Positions 45,797 to 57,465 of a stretch of 64,000 nt of DNA are shown one piece after another. Source of the DNA: Lycorma delicatula (taxonomy: Eukaryota; Arthropoda; Insecta; Hemiptera; Fulgoridae); the NCBI RefSeq assembly GCF_047948215.1, contig NC_134455.1, forward strand, positions 296,459,647 to 296,523,646. Reading direction: 5' to 3'. Positions within the stretch are counted from its first letter, which is position 1, and each line of letters begins with the position of its first letter. The notes below the pieces were generated by a model. That model made no database searches, had not been told where the DNA came from, and worked only from the letters and a program-made list of their open reading frames with translations. The translations under genes and the position numbers were made by a program.

Positions 45797-47275
45797 TCAT
45801 AATATAAAAAAAAAAAAACAAATAAAATTTAGAAGGTATATCTTCTTTTCTAAAAATTATTTATGGTAATTTGGTTTTAACAATTTATTTTTCAATTTAT
45901 AATGTGTTGAGGCATATTAGATAATTACGCCGAAGATCTGGTGCCCTTTTCGGGCTGAAAGTGTTTATGTTTGGTTTTTATTTTGGTATAAGCATTGTTA
46001 ACGTCTTTTCACCGTATTAAAATAACTTCATGCAAATTACGGATAACATCAATTTCTATAAAACATTTGGACAAAGTTTTTCATTAGTTCATCACAATTA
46101 AGAAGTTGATCTCTTTTCATCAAAGTTAAGTTGTTAATAAAAACAAAAATTTGGTCGAAATTTAATCCGTTAAGATCAAAACGGTTACGGACCGGGTTTC
46201 AAACCACAAAAGAAACTATTTACAGTTCGTTCCATGAAGATTTTTTCACCAAAATCTTAAGTAACACTAAGACTTTTTCATTGAGTTAACTAGAAAAAGG
46301 TGTAAGAAAGAAACTGCGTGAATAAATGTAAATGGCAGTCGTTTGTTGACAAATAATTCGGTTTTTAAAAGTAGAGGAGCAGCTGATCAATAAAGTTTTT
46401 ATTAGGTAATTCAAATTACATTCTATTTTGAGTCGTAGCAGAATGAAAAGATCATAGCAATACCGGATAATTCTATAAGTTATATAGTCCTACGCCAGTA
46501 TTTTTTAGAGTTGAGCACTAAAGTTTGCTAGAAGAGAACTTTTCTTTCTCAATGTAAATATAAATATTTAAGCGTATTAAGTCCGGTGATTATGTTTCAG
46601 ACATGCGTAGAATTATAGGTTTTGTCCGTTCAGGTAGCCGAGATTGGAGGGAGGGAATTTAATTGCTAATTAATCGTTTTGAACTTTGTACAATTATATA
46701 CTACTGCTCTCTGTTTAATAATATTATTAAATCTAATTAGACGCACAATTCCGTCAACTAAAATAATTATATATACCACACTGTCCTTATCATAGTGTCC
46801 TAAAAAAAACACGCGCGCGTAATCGGATACATATCGACACTTTTTCAACACATTCGTGTGCTCGCACATGCGCATACGCAAATACATAAAAGTAATAATT
46901 CACAAACTAAGTAATAAAGTCGCTACTAATACCTTTTGTGCCTCTTTATCTCTCTATTAAAACGTTTCTACTTTTCTAAAATAGTTTTATTTTTAAACTG
47001 ACGTCCAGCTGTCCCAGCTGTCCAGCTGTTTGGGAAATTTCCACACTGTCTCTGATCATGCGGAGGAAAACCTCTTTACGGTCCCGCTGGGCAGTGCTGT
47101 CTCCCTTATCTTTATAATATAAAAAAACATGGTATAAAAAATAAAGTTTAGAAGGTTAACTACTACTTCTCTGTTAATTATTTTCAGTAATTTGGCATTA
47201 TTACTTGTTTTAATTAGGTTTTAACATTTTATTTTTCAATTTGTAATATATTGAGCGTATTATAATAAGCTAGAC
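45797..47275. repeat. Direct repeat pair at 45797-45925 and 47114-47275
   Basis: Both contain AATATAAAAAAA, AAAGTTTAGAAGGT or AAATTTAGAAGGT, GTAATTTGG, TTTTAACA, TTTATTTTTCAATTT and GTAAT/ATAAT-type ends. They align by eye over 130-160 bp with indels and lie in the same orientation. The intervening ~1.2 kb has no recognised gene. The minus-strand frame 46666-46887 has no identifiable motif. Confidence 0.65.
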
Positions 47276-50200
47276 ATACAATGATTAAAAAAATTACAGT
47301 GCCATTTGCTTGATGGGTCCTGCAGCCTTGAACTAATGCGGAAGAATTGTTGTCTCCGGTGTTCTTGGGTGCACTCCTTGTTCCATACTTAATCGTTGCA
47401 ATCGTTTAAATGACATTTATCGTTTATCGTTTTAATGACATTTATATATTGTAATGTCTGTTTTTTACTACTTTAGGTTTGATTACCGAATCCTATATGG
47501 AATTTCTTAAAGTTTAACTGTACGGGCATGATTAAATTAGCTTCATTTAAATTTCATTTGCTCTGCTTATTTTTAGTTTAAGTTAAGTATAAGATTCGGT
47601 TTTTAAATGTTGACTAATAATCCTGAATTATTGCTTGTATTTCAATTTATGTATACAAACCCGAAATTTGAAAATTCTTTTGAATATAGAAAAGAGCGAA
47701 AAATTACTTTTAAAATAGTAATTGCAATTCCTGAAGAAAATCTCCAATTTATAAAATGTTTTGAATTTTAGTAGGCTACATTTTAAAATTGGTATTATTA
47801 CGTGGCATAAAGAGTTGTAGTTACGTTGTTTTTAAATCTTGTAGATGAATTTCAAAATCTACTGAGAATTTAGCTAATAAAAACGAGTTCAAAGGTAGGA
47901 GGAATAAATATTGTAGTACAAGTTAATGAAAATGCATTTCGTTGAAGAAAGTAAAATAGGGAAAGTAATAAAGAAAAGAAATACAAGGTGAATTTTATAT
48001 GAAACTGGAATATCAACTAAAAATATATATGCATCTTAATACATATTTTTTTCGTTTCTTTCTCTCTCTCTCTCTCTCTCAGAAAGAAATTCTAATAGGC
48101 TGGCTTCTATTATTGTATTTTATTTTCGTTGTTTTCAATGTATATTTAAAATAATGCTTAAGTATAAAGTAGCAGTATTTTACTTGAGATCTGAAATTCT
48201 AGTTCTCGCTGAATATATTTAGTATCATTCTGAGTACGCTACTTAGCAACATTAAAAAATAAGTAATAATAAAATACCATCGTTCCCGATAATTTATACG
48301 CGCAAAAATGTTTTCAGCATTTATTTAAGAGGTATATAATCTAATAATTTTGGATTCTCTCGTAACCTGATGATTTTGCTCATTGTAAGAAAGAAGTGTG
48401 AGAATCAGAACGATATTCTTAGAAATATCTGAATTGAGTGTAGCTCTTCATTATGGTGAAGTGTGGAAAACAAGGTAGGAAGAAATTAAATAAAAGTAAA
48501 TATGAGAGATTTAAAGGTAAGCACAAAATAGATAAGAATATGAGAATTGAACCAAACCAGGCAAATGGCTTATGTCTCAAAAAAAATCAGTAAATATCAA
48601 TAAAAGCAATTCTAAATGCAGCCACTTGTATTTCAGATGCTTTAAACGTCTTTTTGTTTAAAGAAGAGGATATTGCTTGTTCTTCACCTGTTTATTTAGC
48701 GAAATAAAGTATTATATATTTACTATTTTATTCAGTAGGGAAAATATTAGTTAATTGATTGTAAATAAAAAAAGTTTTATTGCATTATTAAAATATCATT
48801 TTAAGATTGCATATAACACATTTGTCTCTACAGTGTGTACTTATTATGAAAAGTACCACTATACCATTATGCAGTACTATTATACATTATGCTATTACTA
48901 TTTGTCGAACTCTTACTTTGGAGTTACTTATATTCGATTATTTTATTAGCCTTTTGTTTATGTCTGTGTGTTTAATTTTTTATTCCTTCATTTATCTGCC
49001 TGTGTTCGTAGGTGCATGAGAACCTTGTATTTAATAAAAATACATCGCGTGCGAACTAATTGTGTTGGAATCATGTGGTCTATAGATTGGACAAGTTATA
49101 GAACCCGGTAATAAGAATGCTTATTGGATCTTACTTCTTATTATAAGTATATTTATTAACATGGACGTTTACTGTTATTATAATCTTTTACTGTTTGTTT
49201 TCGTGTGGGGATCAACATTGGATAGTCCTTTCTCACGTGATATTTTAATGTTATATTATTTACTTATGGTTCCATCACGAGAAACAGATTGTAAATTTTG
49301 TTCTACGTAAAAAAAGTTATTTTGTGTACGTTACATGTATGTAAATATATTATATACATGAAATATTAATATATATAATTTTGTTCGATCAGTTTTATAA
49401 TATTCAGCCGTGAAATATTTTGTATTTCCTTTCTGGATTTTTTTCTCCTGTTTTTCACATATAAGGAATTGGTATTGTGTATTAATTTTATCTGTAATTA
49501 TACATTCGTTTTTTTTTTACCATGACAGGAATTAATTTTATGCATTGTTCACGAATATGCACATCTATGTTTGCAGCGTTTTATATAAAACAAGGAAACA
49601 TCTTGTAACGTAGAGATATGCTGAGAAATTAAATTAGCGTAGGAGTTGTATTTGAACTACAATAAAGAGTATTTATAGACGATCGGTTTGTCTGTAAAAG
49701 CTGACATTGTAACCTGTTTAATGTAGTGTTCAGAGTCGATATAAAGGTTAACGATAGGAGTAAATTTGTAAAGGCGTAAATGAAAGGTCGGTTACTGTAT
49801 TATGCCTTTTAGTCGGGTAAATGAGGGGAAAGCCGTTATAGAGTGCAGACCATAACTGTTTCAGTCGCGGCTGCAAATCTTACGTTTCTAAATAGGAAAG
49901 TGAAATAAAATAGCCATTTTTGTGTTTAAGTTTGCGTGCTATGAAAACGAAATTGTACTGCGAAAATGGAAAATTTCAGCATCACTGACTTATTCCGAAT
50001 CTCTAGTGCAAACCTTACGAAAGAAAAATTATGACGCCATTTTATTATATAGCACGTGTTGTTTTATAACTTAGAATGAAAATAATATTTACGACGGTGT
50101 CGTATATTTTATTTTTATTTATATCCATTACGTTTGCCGTGTAGCTAAACCGCCCGCCGATTGCAGGGTTTGTTTAAATTTTATTATTCAGTATATGACC

Positions 50201-52189
50201 CGCTGTATTTATTTATCCTCTTTCTTTCGAATTCTTTCCCGTTATTTCACCACAATTTTAGAAAATTATTTATCTGATTTAGTTTGTTGAAATATTTTCC
50301 ACGCAAACTTTTGGATAATATTTTTATCATCAGATATTTCTTTTAAATACTTTTTATTAAATGTTATACATCAGTGTATTTTTCCGTTAGACTTATCCGT
50401 TTAGTAGAAACTCTGTCGAGTAACAGAGCGCACAAAGTGGAAAGTTAACATCTACATTATTTCGTTGTTAGATACTATAACCGTTAACGCAGTAGGTAAC
50501 TTATTATGAAATGATATCGCTTCTAAAAATGGTGCGTTTATACATATTCAGCAAAGATGAGAATTTCATATCAGACATACCAAGAAAAGTGAAAAGTTAA
50601 TCGATATCTTGTTTACTTCTTTAGTGATAAAAAAATGTACACTTTTTCACATCATAAGGACAATTATAGAGAAGCTCACATTTCATTCCCCTTCAAGTAC
50701 TGTCTCTAATGAAAAACAGATAATTTTAGAAAAAGCGACTATCAATAGTGTCTCTTGCGTATGAGCTACTTTGTAGTGCTTTGTCATTATAAAAATTGTA
50801 CCTACCAGGTAGATTATACGTTTTTGATTTTTTAATAGAGATAGATATTGCTTATTACGGCTTAGTTGTTTAAATTAATTGTTTTCTGTTTAATTGTTTT
50901 TTTTTTGTTTGTTGTACTTATAATAAAGACTTCTGTATCCTTTTATTAGCGTGGCTTTTTTCACATCGTTTTTAAATCATGTTGCATATCTTGCAACTAA
51001 ATATTTTGCATGTAAATTTATTAAATACTTTCTCATCTAGTTTATCACTTATGATAAATGACAAGTAAATTGCTTTACTGTAAATAAGACAATTTGCTCT
51101 ATTTGTTTGCTTTCATGATTCGGTTTTCTGGTGGTATGGTTGGTTTACGTTACAGATACAGGATTTTTAATTTCTAGTATTTTGTCCTTTTTTATATGCA
51201 ATTCAACTTGCAAACCCATTGACCACCGACATACATAATGATCAATAAATTGTCATATTTCTAATTAGAATATTTTCTTCGGAATATTTAAAATATTGAT
51301 TACATTTTGCTTTTTACTGAAAAAAAAACCGAAGTAGTTTTCTTACTGTGGTAGCTATTTTCATTTATATATATATATTTTTAATTCTCTCTCTTCAACC
51401 ATTTTGCTATCAATCTCCTCGATAACAGCAGGGACGTCCGAAGGTTGAAACGTCTTCCTGTGCTCGACTTGCTACTGCGTGACAGTTTTATATTTGACAA
51501 CTCCGAATCTAATGGTATTGTTTTTTATTTATCAGTGTTTGGTTTTTGTCAGCTATGAAGTGTTGGCAGAAATGTTTTTTCTTAGATTTTACATTGGATT
51601 TTAAAATTACTTTTAACTATTATTATGAATTGCTTATTTTGGGAGTTCCTTAAGAACCCCTTATCATGTACTTCTTGTCAAGCGACTTACTTATGGTTCC
51701 ACTTAGGGAGCCGATTGTAAATCTACTGATTGTTGAACAAAACAAAAAATTCTTGTTTAAATTCTCTCATTTTGTATATTACGTTAACGATATGTATTTT
51801 GCTGATTAGCCATTTTATATTTCTGCAGATCCTAGATACCAATATGAATGCAAATATAATTGGATTTGAACACCCGTTTCGACTGGATTATTTGACAGTT
51901 GGAATTTAATTAACAGCACAGCACGGTGTTAGAAGTTTTGAACCGAGAAAAAGAAAACTGCCGAAATATAATTAGGTTAATAACGTACTCTTAAAATCAC
52001 GTTATATGTTAAAAGAAAGCTATTTTGAAACAAAAGAATTAGTGCTTTGTAATAATATCATTGTTATTATGCAAAGCGACTATGATTAGTGCCACATGTG
52101 CCTTACATCCGTTGTTATTAGGGAAAACTAATGTAAATCAACAAATCATTTATCTCTTTCTGTAAAAAAACAATGCATCGATATTTCTT
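47276..52189. other. AT-rich spacer
   Basis: No gene recognised in nearly 5 kb. A TC microsatellite lies at 48059-48081. Plus-strand frames 48755-48949 and 48807-49019 are Tyr/Ile-rich, as expected from AT-rich non-coding DNA. A GC-richer patch at 51415-51480 has no identifiable motif. Confidence 0.5.
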
Positions 52190-53452
52190 CTTTTCAATCG
52201 AGGAAATATAAGTTGACTCAATAAGAAACGGTATTTTAAAGTACGCTCTATTTTCGAACTCTAAGCTGTCTTGTTTCATATCTGTCGCAGTGAGATTTAG
52301 AGGTTATTAGAAATACCACGTTACACGTTAGAGCAATGTTTGCTTTTTGGAAACACGCATTAAAAAATGGGAACTGTTTAGCAGAAACAATGAGAAAGTT
52401 GGGTATCATTTCGATAGATACAACCAGCATTTCGTCAATTGTTAAGAGTTCATTTAAAAATACGAGCTTACTTATCCTATTAAAGATGATATAATCCGTG
52501 TGCCTCTACGTTCCGGCCGGTATGCACTAAATATTGCTACAGTGACTGAGAGTGTAACAATTAATCCTAAAATATGAATACTCGATTGAGTATAACAATT
52601 AAACATTTCACGAGCTACAGTACAACAAATTTTGACAAAAGACCTTTCTCCTTCGTGCGTGAACAATTTGATTGACGCAAGGTCTACTTCCTAGAGACCA
52701 TCGTGGACGAAGAGACTTCGTCAATCGGGTGTTGGAACATAAGAAAGTGGATGATGAATTTCGACTGAAAATAATGTTTTGTCACGAGGCTCATTTTCGC
52801 CTTAACGGCTTGTGAAAAAACTAAATTATCGAATTTGGTAGTGAAAACCCAAAGGTAGTTCACACGTATTCCATGCATCCACAAAAGTGACGGGATGGTG
52901 CGCGATTTGGGCTGAAGGAGTGTTTGAGCCCTATTTTTTTGAGAACGACCCTGGTGTTTCTGTTACGGTAAATCCTTTTTTTGTCAGCATTAGAAGATAT
53001 ATGGTTGCAACAGGACGATGCGTCATGTCACATAGTATGTGAAACCATCCAATTATTGTAGACAAAATTTCAAAGTCGTGTAATTTCTCGTTTTTGGAGA
53101 TCAAAACTGGTCAGCAAGGTCTTCCGATCTAACAACTTACGATTACGTTTGAAGAGTAACGTGTATGACAATAACCCACAGACATTCCTAGAATTTAAAA
53201 ACGAAATTCGCCGTTATATTGAAAAAGATGATTTTCAGACATGTGAATAAGTGCTAGAAAACTTTATTATAAGAGGGGGCACTTGCTGACGCAACCATGG
53301 TGGTAATTAGGCTGACATATTATTCCATATCTAATCTCTTACATTGTATTTTATATTACAATAAAAATATTAAATAATGTTGACAAAAAAGTGAGTTTTT
53401 TTCTTAATTAAAATATAGATTCTTATTGAGACACCTTTACTTTTGCGGGACA
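52190..53452 (+). mobile_element. Mariner-type transposon, ~1.26 kb, decayed
   Basis: The left end contains AAATATAAGTTGACTCAATAAG (52205-52224, read as two parts), and the right end in reverse complement contains AAAGTAAAGGTGTCTCAATAAG-like sequence near 53420-53445. These form imperfect terminal inverted repeats. The length and internal transposase fit the mariner group. The presumed start of the right end, TGTCCCGCAAAAG, also fits. The left end is too diverged to fix the TA target site. Confidence 0.65.
52250..53260 (+). pseudogene. Mariner-type transposase, broken
   Basis: The plus strand, read across several frameshifts and stops, gives the DNA-binding region with ISRATVQQILTKDLSPSC near 52600. 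The catalytic domain follows: VLEHKKVDDEFRLKIMFCHEAHFRLN (near 52725-52810; the first acidic position of the usual (N/D)DEAHF motif is altered to CHEAHF), then HPQKVTGWCAIWAEGVFEPY, FFENDPGVSVTVN, and ALEDIWLQQDDASCHIVC with the second Asp. The third-site region SSDLTTYDY lies near 53120. The C-terminal segment reads NVYDNNPQTFLEFKNEIRRY. The minus-strand open frames 52248-52430, 52472-52666 and 52684-52884 are shadows of it. Confidence 0.8.
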
Positions 53453-53571
53453 GGCACCAACAGAACTTTGTAAAATTTAATATTAAATTTTTCACAACCC
53501 TTTTTTTTACGGTTTTTGTTACATTTAAATGCTTATTAGCAGTACATTATAATCCTTGTTTTAACATACAT

Positions 53572-53601
53572 TAAAAAAAAATATATATATATATATATAT
53601 T
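53572..53601. repeat. AT microsatellite
   Basis: An A-run followed by about ten AT units directly precedes the transposon end at 53615. Confidence 0.9.
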
Positions 53602-53614
53602 CTTATATATTTAA

Positions 53615-53905
53615 TACTGGGTAATTCAAAAAGGATTTCACAACTTTAAAAACCTATAAAAATTTATTGAGATAACTTGAGATTCGATTGAGGTCTCATT
53701 TCACAGAAAAACACATGAAATTTTGTCACCCAATATTCGCTTTGGTTTGGTATGCCTTTCAATTGTAATGCGACATAGATCCCACCTGAATTTGATTTCA
53801 TTCCAGACTGTAGCCAGCAAGTCGGGCGTTACCTCTGTAGCTGCTGCGTTAATTCAAAGACTTAGTTCGACAAGATCAGCAGGGAAAAGTGTATCTCGCA
53901 TAACT
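53615..53905 (-). pseudogene. Transposase 3' end with terminal repeat, DUF4817-type family
   Basis: The minus strand from 53905 encodes RINAAAATEVTPDLLATVWN-like sequence (frameshifted) and then EIKFRWDLCRITIERHTK, the C-terminal tail typical of DUF4817-type insect transposases. The 3' non-coding part ends at 53615 in TACTGGGTAATTCAAAAAGG (plus-strand reading), a typical terminal repeat. The rest of the element is missing. This is a different subfamily from the element at 27184-29533. The plus-strand frame 53723-53932 is a shadow. Confidence 0.65.
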
Positions 53906-56095
53906 CAATATCGATTAGTCGTAGGATGTTGAAATTTTGAATTAAGGACTATTGTAACATTTATTTGTCCACCTCCTCTTTTCATTACATTCGATTGAAC
54001 CAAAAGTGTCCAAAAAAGCCCAAAATCCAAAAGAATTGGATTTTTTATTTTTTTTAACTGCAGTAATAAGCCCTTATTGAGAACTTTTCAACGATATATC
54101 ATAAGTGATATTAAAAAAAACATATGAAAAAATATCGCAAGCTTTTAATGAAATAAAATTTTATGTACTTTTCATTTTAAAGAAATGTGTAAATGTAATT
54201 TAATAGGCTTATAAGGAAATCATGTGTTGTAGACATCAGATTTTATTTTATAATAAGCTTATGAATTTATATCTATCAAGTAAAAAAATAAATAAATTAA
54301 AAAAATTATCAATTTTAATATTTTTAATCACAATTTTTTTTTAAAGCATTTTACATCAGATGTATGTTGACTGGGGAAAACCTGGGCCTTGAAATATAGT
54401 TTTAAATGTTTTTTTTTATTATAGACGGACGTATGACACAGATAGAATTCTGGTTGTTTTTATATAATTAATTAACTGGTGTAGCCTTTTTAGGAATTGA
54501 ACTGCCTGTAAAGCATAAATAATTACGTATGAGCAGATTGTGCCGATCAGGGTTTGGTCGAATCGTATGTTGAAAATCCGTATTTGTATTAATATCTGTA
54601 AATAAATTCAAACGCTATTATATCATGAAATTGTACGTTATTACAAGCTGGCGTTTTTCCATAATAGAGGTGAAATGCACTATATTGATTTTATTTTTAT
54701 AGATAGCCGTAAATTTATCACTTACGGTTAGCACTCATAATATTTATTTCGAACTCTGGTGTATAACTTTGCATCACTATTTGCGTCAGTACTTTTACAG
54801 AACGTATAAGTTTTTCAACGGTATATTTTGAGAAGCCATGTCAGATTCAGATTTGAAGTATGTTTATTTATTCGTTGCTATAGCAACTTTTAAGCCATCT
54901 CTCTTACCATTCATTTCCATTTACGTGACCTTTTTTTCTTAATTTCCTCTGGTCTTCATATATTTTTACCGTTATAAGTTATATGTTACTTGCAATACTT
55001 TTCTACTTTTACTCGTTTAATAAAATATTTTTTCTTATTCAACTGCAACTGAAAGCTAAGAGATAATCGGATTTTAAATATTATATATAAATATTTATTT
55101 ATTTTTAAAACTATACGCTACAGCCTAATCACGGAATTTTATTTTCTGATGAAAAATGACAGTTTCGTAGCGTATGAATAAAATGTCAAGCCTCTCCGAG
55201 ATTTGAACTCAAAATCTAATGTATTTGACGTATTTATACGTGTACGTCAAATCTCGTAGAGTTAAAAAATAAATTTTTATATCATGGGTTACTTATATGA
55301 TGTACGTGATTCGCTGAATAATTAATTCTGTTCATAATGTTGGTTTATTTACTATTGGAATTACTTTATGTTATTAATTCGCTATTTATTTCTCACAATT
55401 TACACTTTCTAGAAATGTAAAAGTATTATAATTTTTGTTGGCCACAATTTTGACTTTATATTTGTTTATAATTAACCAGAAATAAATTCTTAATTATAAA
55501 TTATTAGAATATTTTTTGGTCGTTATTATTTCTAACCGATTTCAATAAAAGAAGAAGGTTAAATGGAATCCGTTGTTTTTTTTTTATGGGTATGTTCAGT
55601 TAAGTTTTAAATGGAATCCGTTGTTTTTTTTATGGGTATGTTCAGTTAAGTAAGTTTTACTTCCTGTAGATGCATTCATTGTTTTCAATGACTCTCTTTC
55701 ATAGAGGAACTTCTTTCTTCTAGTAGTCCTGATTATTTTTTTTTAAGCAGTGAGAAATCTTTTAAACAAAAATTAGGTATGATCACATAAACAATTTCAA
55801 TATTTATTTTTCATTTATTTCTCGTCATATTCATTAAATATTGAATTTTGTTGTGTGCAGCAGTATAATTATGTATATATATATATATCAAAGTATTTCA
55901 TTAAAATCATTTTTTCTGATAGTCTTCTTTTCATAAATTATTTTTTTATCAAGAAGTAGACGTCTCACATTTTAAATTTCTTGTAAATGGATTTTTTTCA
56001 TATCTGAGGTATGTTTACCTGAGGTAATCTGAGGTTAATCTGAGGTTATGTGTTAGGCTCACATTTTAAATTGAAATAAAATATTAAAATAAATT
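53906..56095. other. AT-rich spacer
   Basis: No gene recognised. It contains the tandem duplication at 55561-55655 and three or four short CTGAGGT-containing units at 56003-56048. Confidence 0.5.
55561..55655. repeat. Tandem duplication, ~48-bp unit
   Basis: AAATGGAATCCGTTG, a T-run and ATGGGTATGTTCAGTTAAG occur twice back to back, the units differing only in T-run length. Confidence 0.9.
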
Positions 56096-56210
56096 TGCCG
56101 ATCTTCGTGGCAAAGTGGATGATAGCCTCTCTGTCTTTCATTCCGGAGGTTCCGGATTCTTATGTCGATCAGTTATTTTATTTTTAATTCACTACAAAAT
56201 TCATTAACAA
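56096..56210 (+). repeat. tRNA-Glu-derived SINE, family A, diverged
   Basis: The head reads TGCCGATCTTCGTGGCAAAG, then CTGTCTTTCATTCCGGAGGT and TCCGGATTCTTATG in the box B position, then CGATCAG, TTTAATTCACTACAAAATTC. The tail is AT-rich and short. Confidence 0.7.
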
Positions 56211-56319
56211 TTAAAAGAATTAAATTAGATGTAAAACCACCTCAAAAAACATAAAAAAATAAAACAATTCTTTTAAATCTTTTTAACATGACTTCAATTT
56301 TTATATCTTGTATATTTTT

Positions 56320-56355
56320 ATATCCGGGTTGAATTGAGAAATTCAACCCGGATAT
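56320..56355. repeat. Hairpin, 15-bp perfect arms
   Basis: ATATCCGGGTTGAAT and its exact reverse complement are separated by TGAGAA. The size and form resemble the hairpin at 30077-30108, but the sequence is unrelated. Confidence 0.9.
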
Positions 56356-56524
56356 ACGAGTATATTTTTTTAATTTATGTTTAAGCTTAATTTTTCTCCA
56401 AATAAAATGATGTCGATGATTTTATTTTTATTTTAGAGGAATTTCCCTCAAGGTCACGTGTATCCTTTCGCAAATAACTTTCATGTATTTTAAATAATGT
56501 TATTATTGTAATTGTATAATATAC

Positions 56525-57465
56525 TAGCATCCTTGTCGCGGCTTCACGCTTGCTACGTAGTTTTTGTGTTTCCCGTTGCGGTCAGGGTAAACAGGCTCTG
56601 ACCAACTAAACATCTCCTGAATAATAATGATAAATAAAAATTAAAATCTTTCAATTTATAAAAAACTATCAATTTATTAACTATCAGTGTATTGTAATTT
56701 CTTCAAAGCAACAGTTTGGTCAGCACGGGACTTACTAACTGGTGTTTAGATTTCCCGTCGATTATGAAATACATAATCAGAATTACAAACATAAATTACC
56801 ATCATAATGTTTCCAAATGTCATAAGACTGATTCAATAGCGGTGGCATAAACCGGAAATAATGTAAAAAAACAATTTTTTTTGTTTTATTTAATCCTTAA
56901 AATAATACATTTCAAAAAACCCGAAAATTGTTTTTAGATATTTATCTGAAGAGTATTTGCAAACCCAAATCGAGTGAATATCTCGTTTAGTATAGCCGAC
57001 AAGGGAAAAATTTGCATTGTTCGAAATACTTTACCTTTCTTCACCCTTTTCAAGGTCGAATTAAAAAAATTTAGAAATTGGTTTTTAGATATCAACATGA
57101 AGATTACACCTACCTATAATTAAGTTGATATCTCCGTTTGTTACAGAGAAAAAAAAATAGTAAAATTTAATGTTACGCCATTTAACCCTTTAAACTCGAA
57201 TTTAAAAATATAGAAACTGATTTTTAGATATTCAAATGATGGTTATACCCACCAAAAACCAAACTGATATCTTCATTTGTTACCTAGAAATTAAAAAAAA
57301 AATAACGGATTTCAATGTTAATCCATTTTAAACCTTTAAACTCTGAATTTCAAAAAATCCTTTCTTCGTGTAAAATCGTGCTCAAGACTGTTCAATTTAC
57401 AAAAAAAACTATTAGTGAATTGTAATTTCTTCAGAGTAACAGTTTGGTCAGTACAGGACCCGTAC
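56525..57465. repeat. Composite repeat with ~140-150-bp tandem units bracketed by direct repeats
   Basis: It starts near ATACTAGCATCCTTGTCGCG, a phrase like the ends of dispersed insect repeats. Inside, the motif TTTTTAGATA recurs at 56931, 57082 and 57221, and each occurrence is preceded or followed by related phrases (CCCTTT..., GATATCT/ATATCTC, GTTTGTTAC). This indicates at least three tandem units of 139-151 bp plus a partial one to 57365. A 41-bp segment at 56691-56731 recurs at 57419-57459 with four differences, in direct orientation. Confidence 0.7.

Noticed and set aside
51410..51490. Penelope-type terminal motif (GTCCGAAGGTTGAAACG)
   Set aside because: Resembles the GAAAC end of a hammerhead motif, but no CTGANGA core lies at a suitable distance and no coding remnant adjoins it.
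56931..57365. CRISPR array
   Set aside because: The repeats are ~140-150 bp units with diverged sequence and no short repeat/unique spacer pattern, and the genome is eukaryotic.
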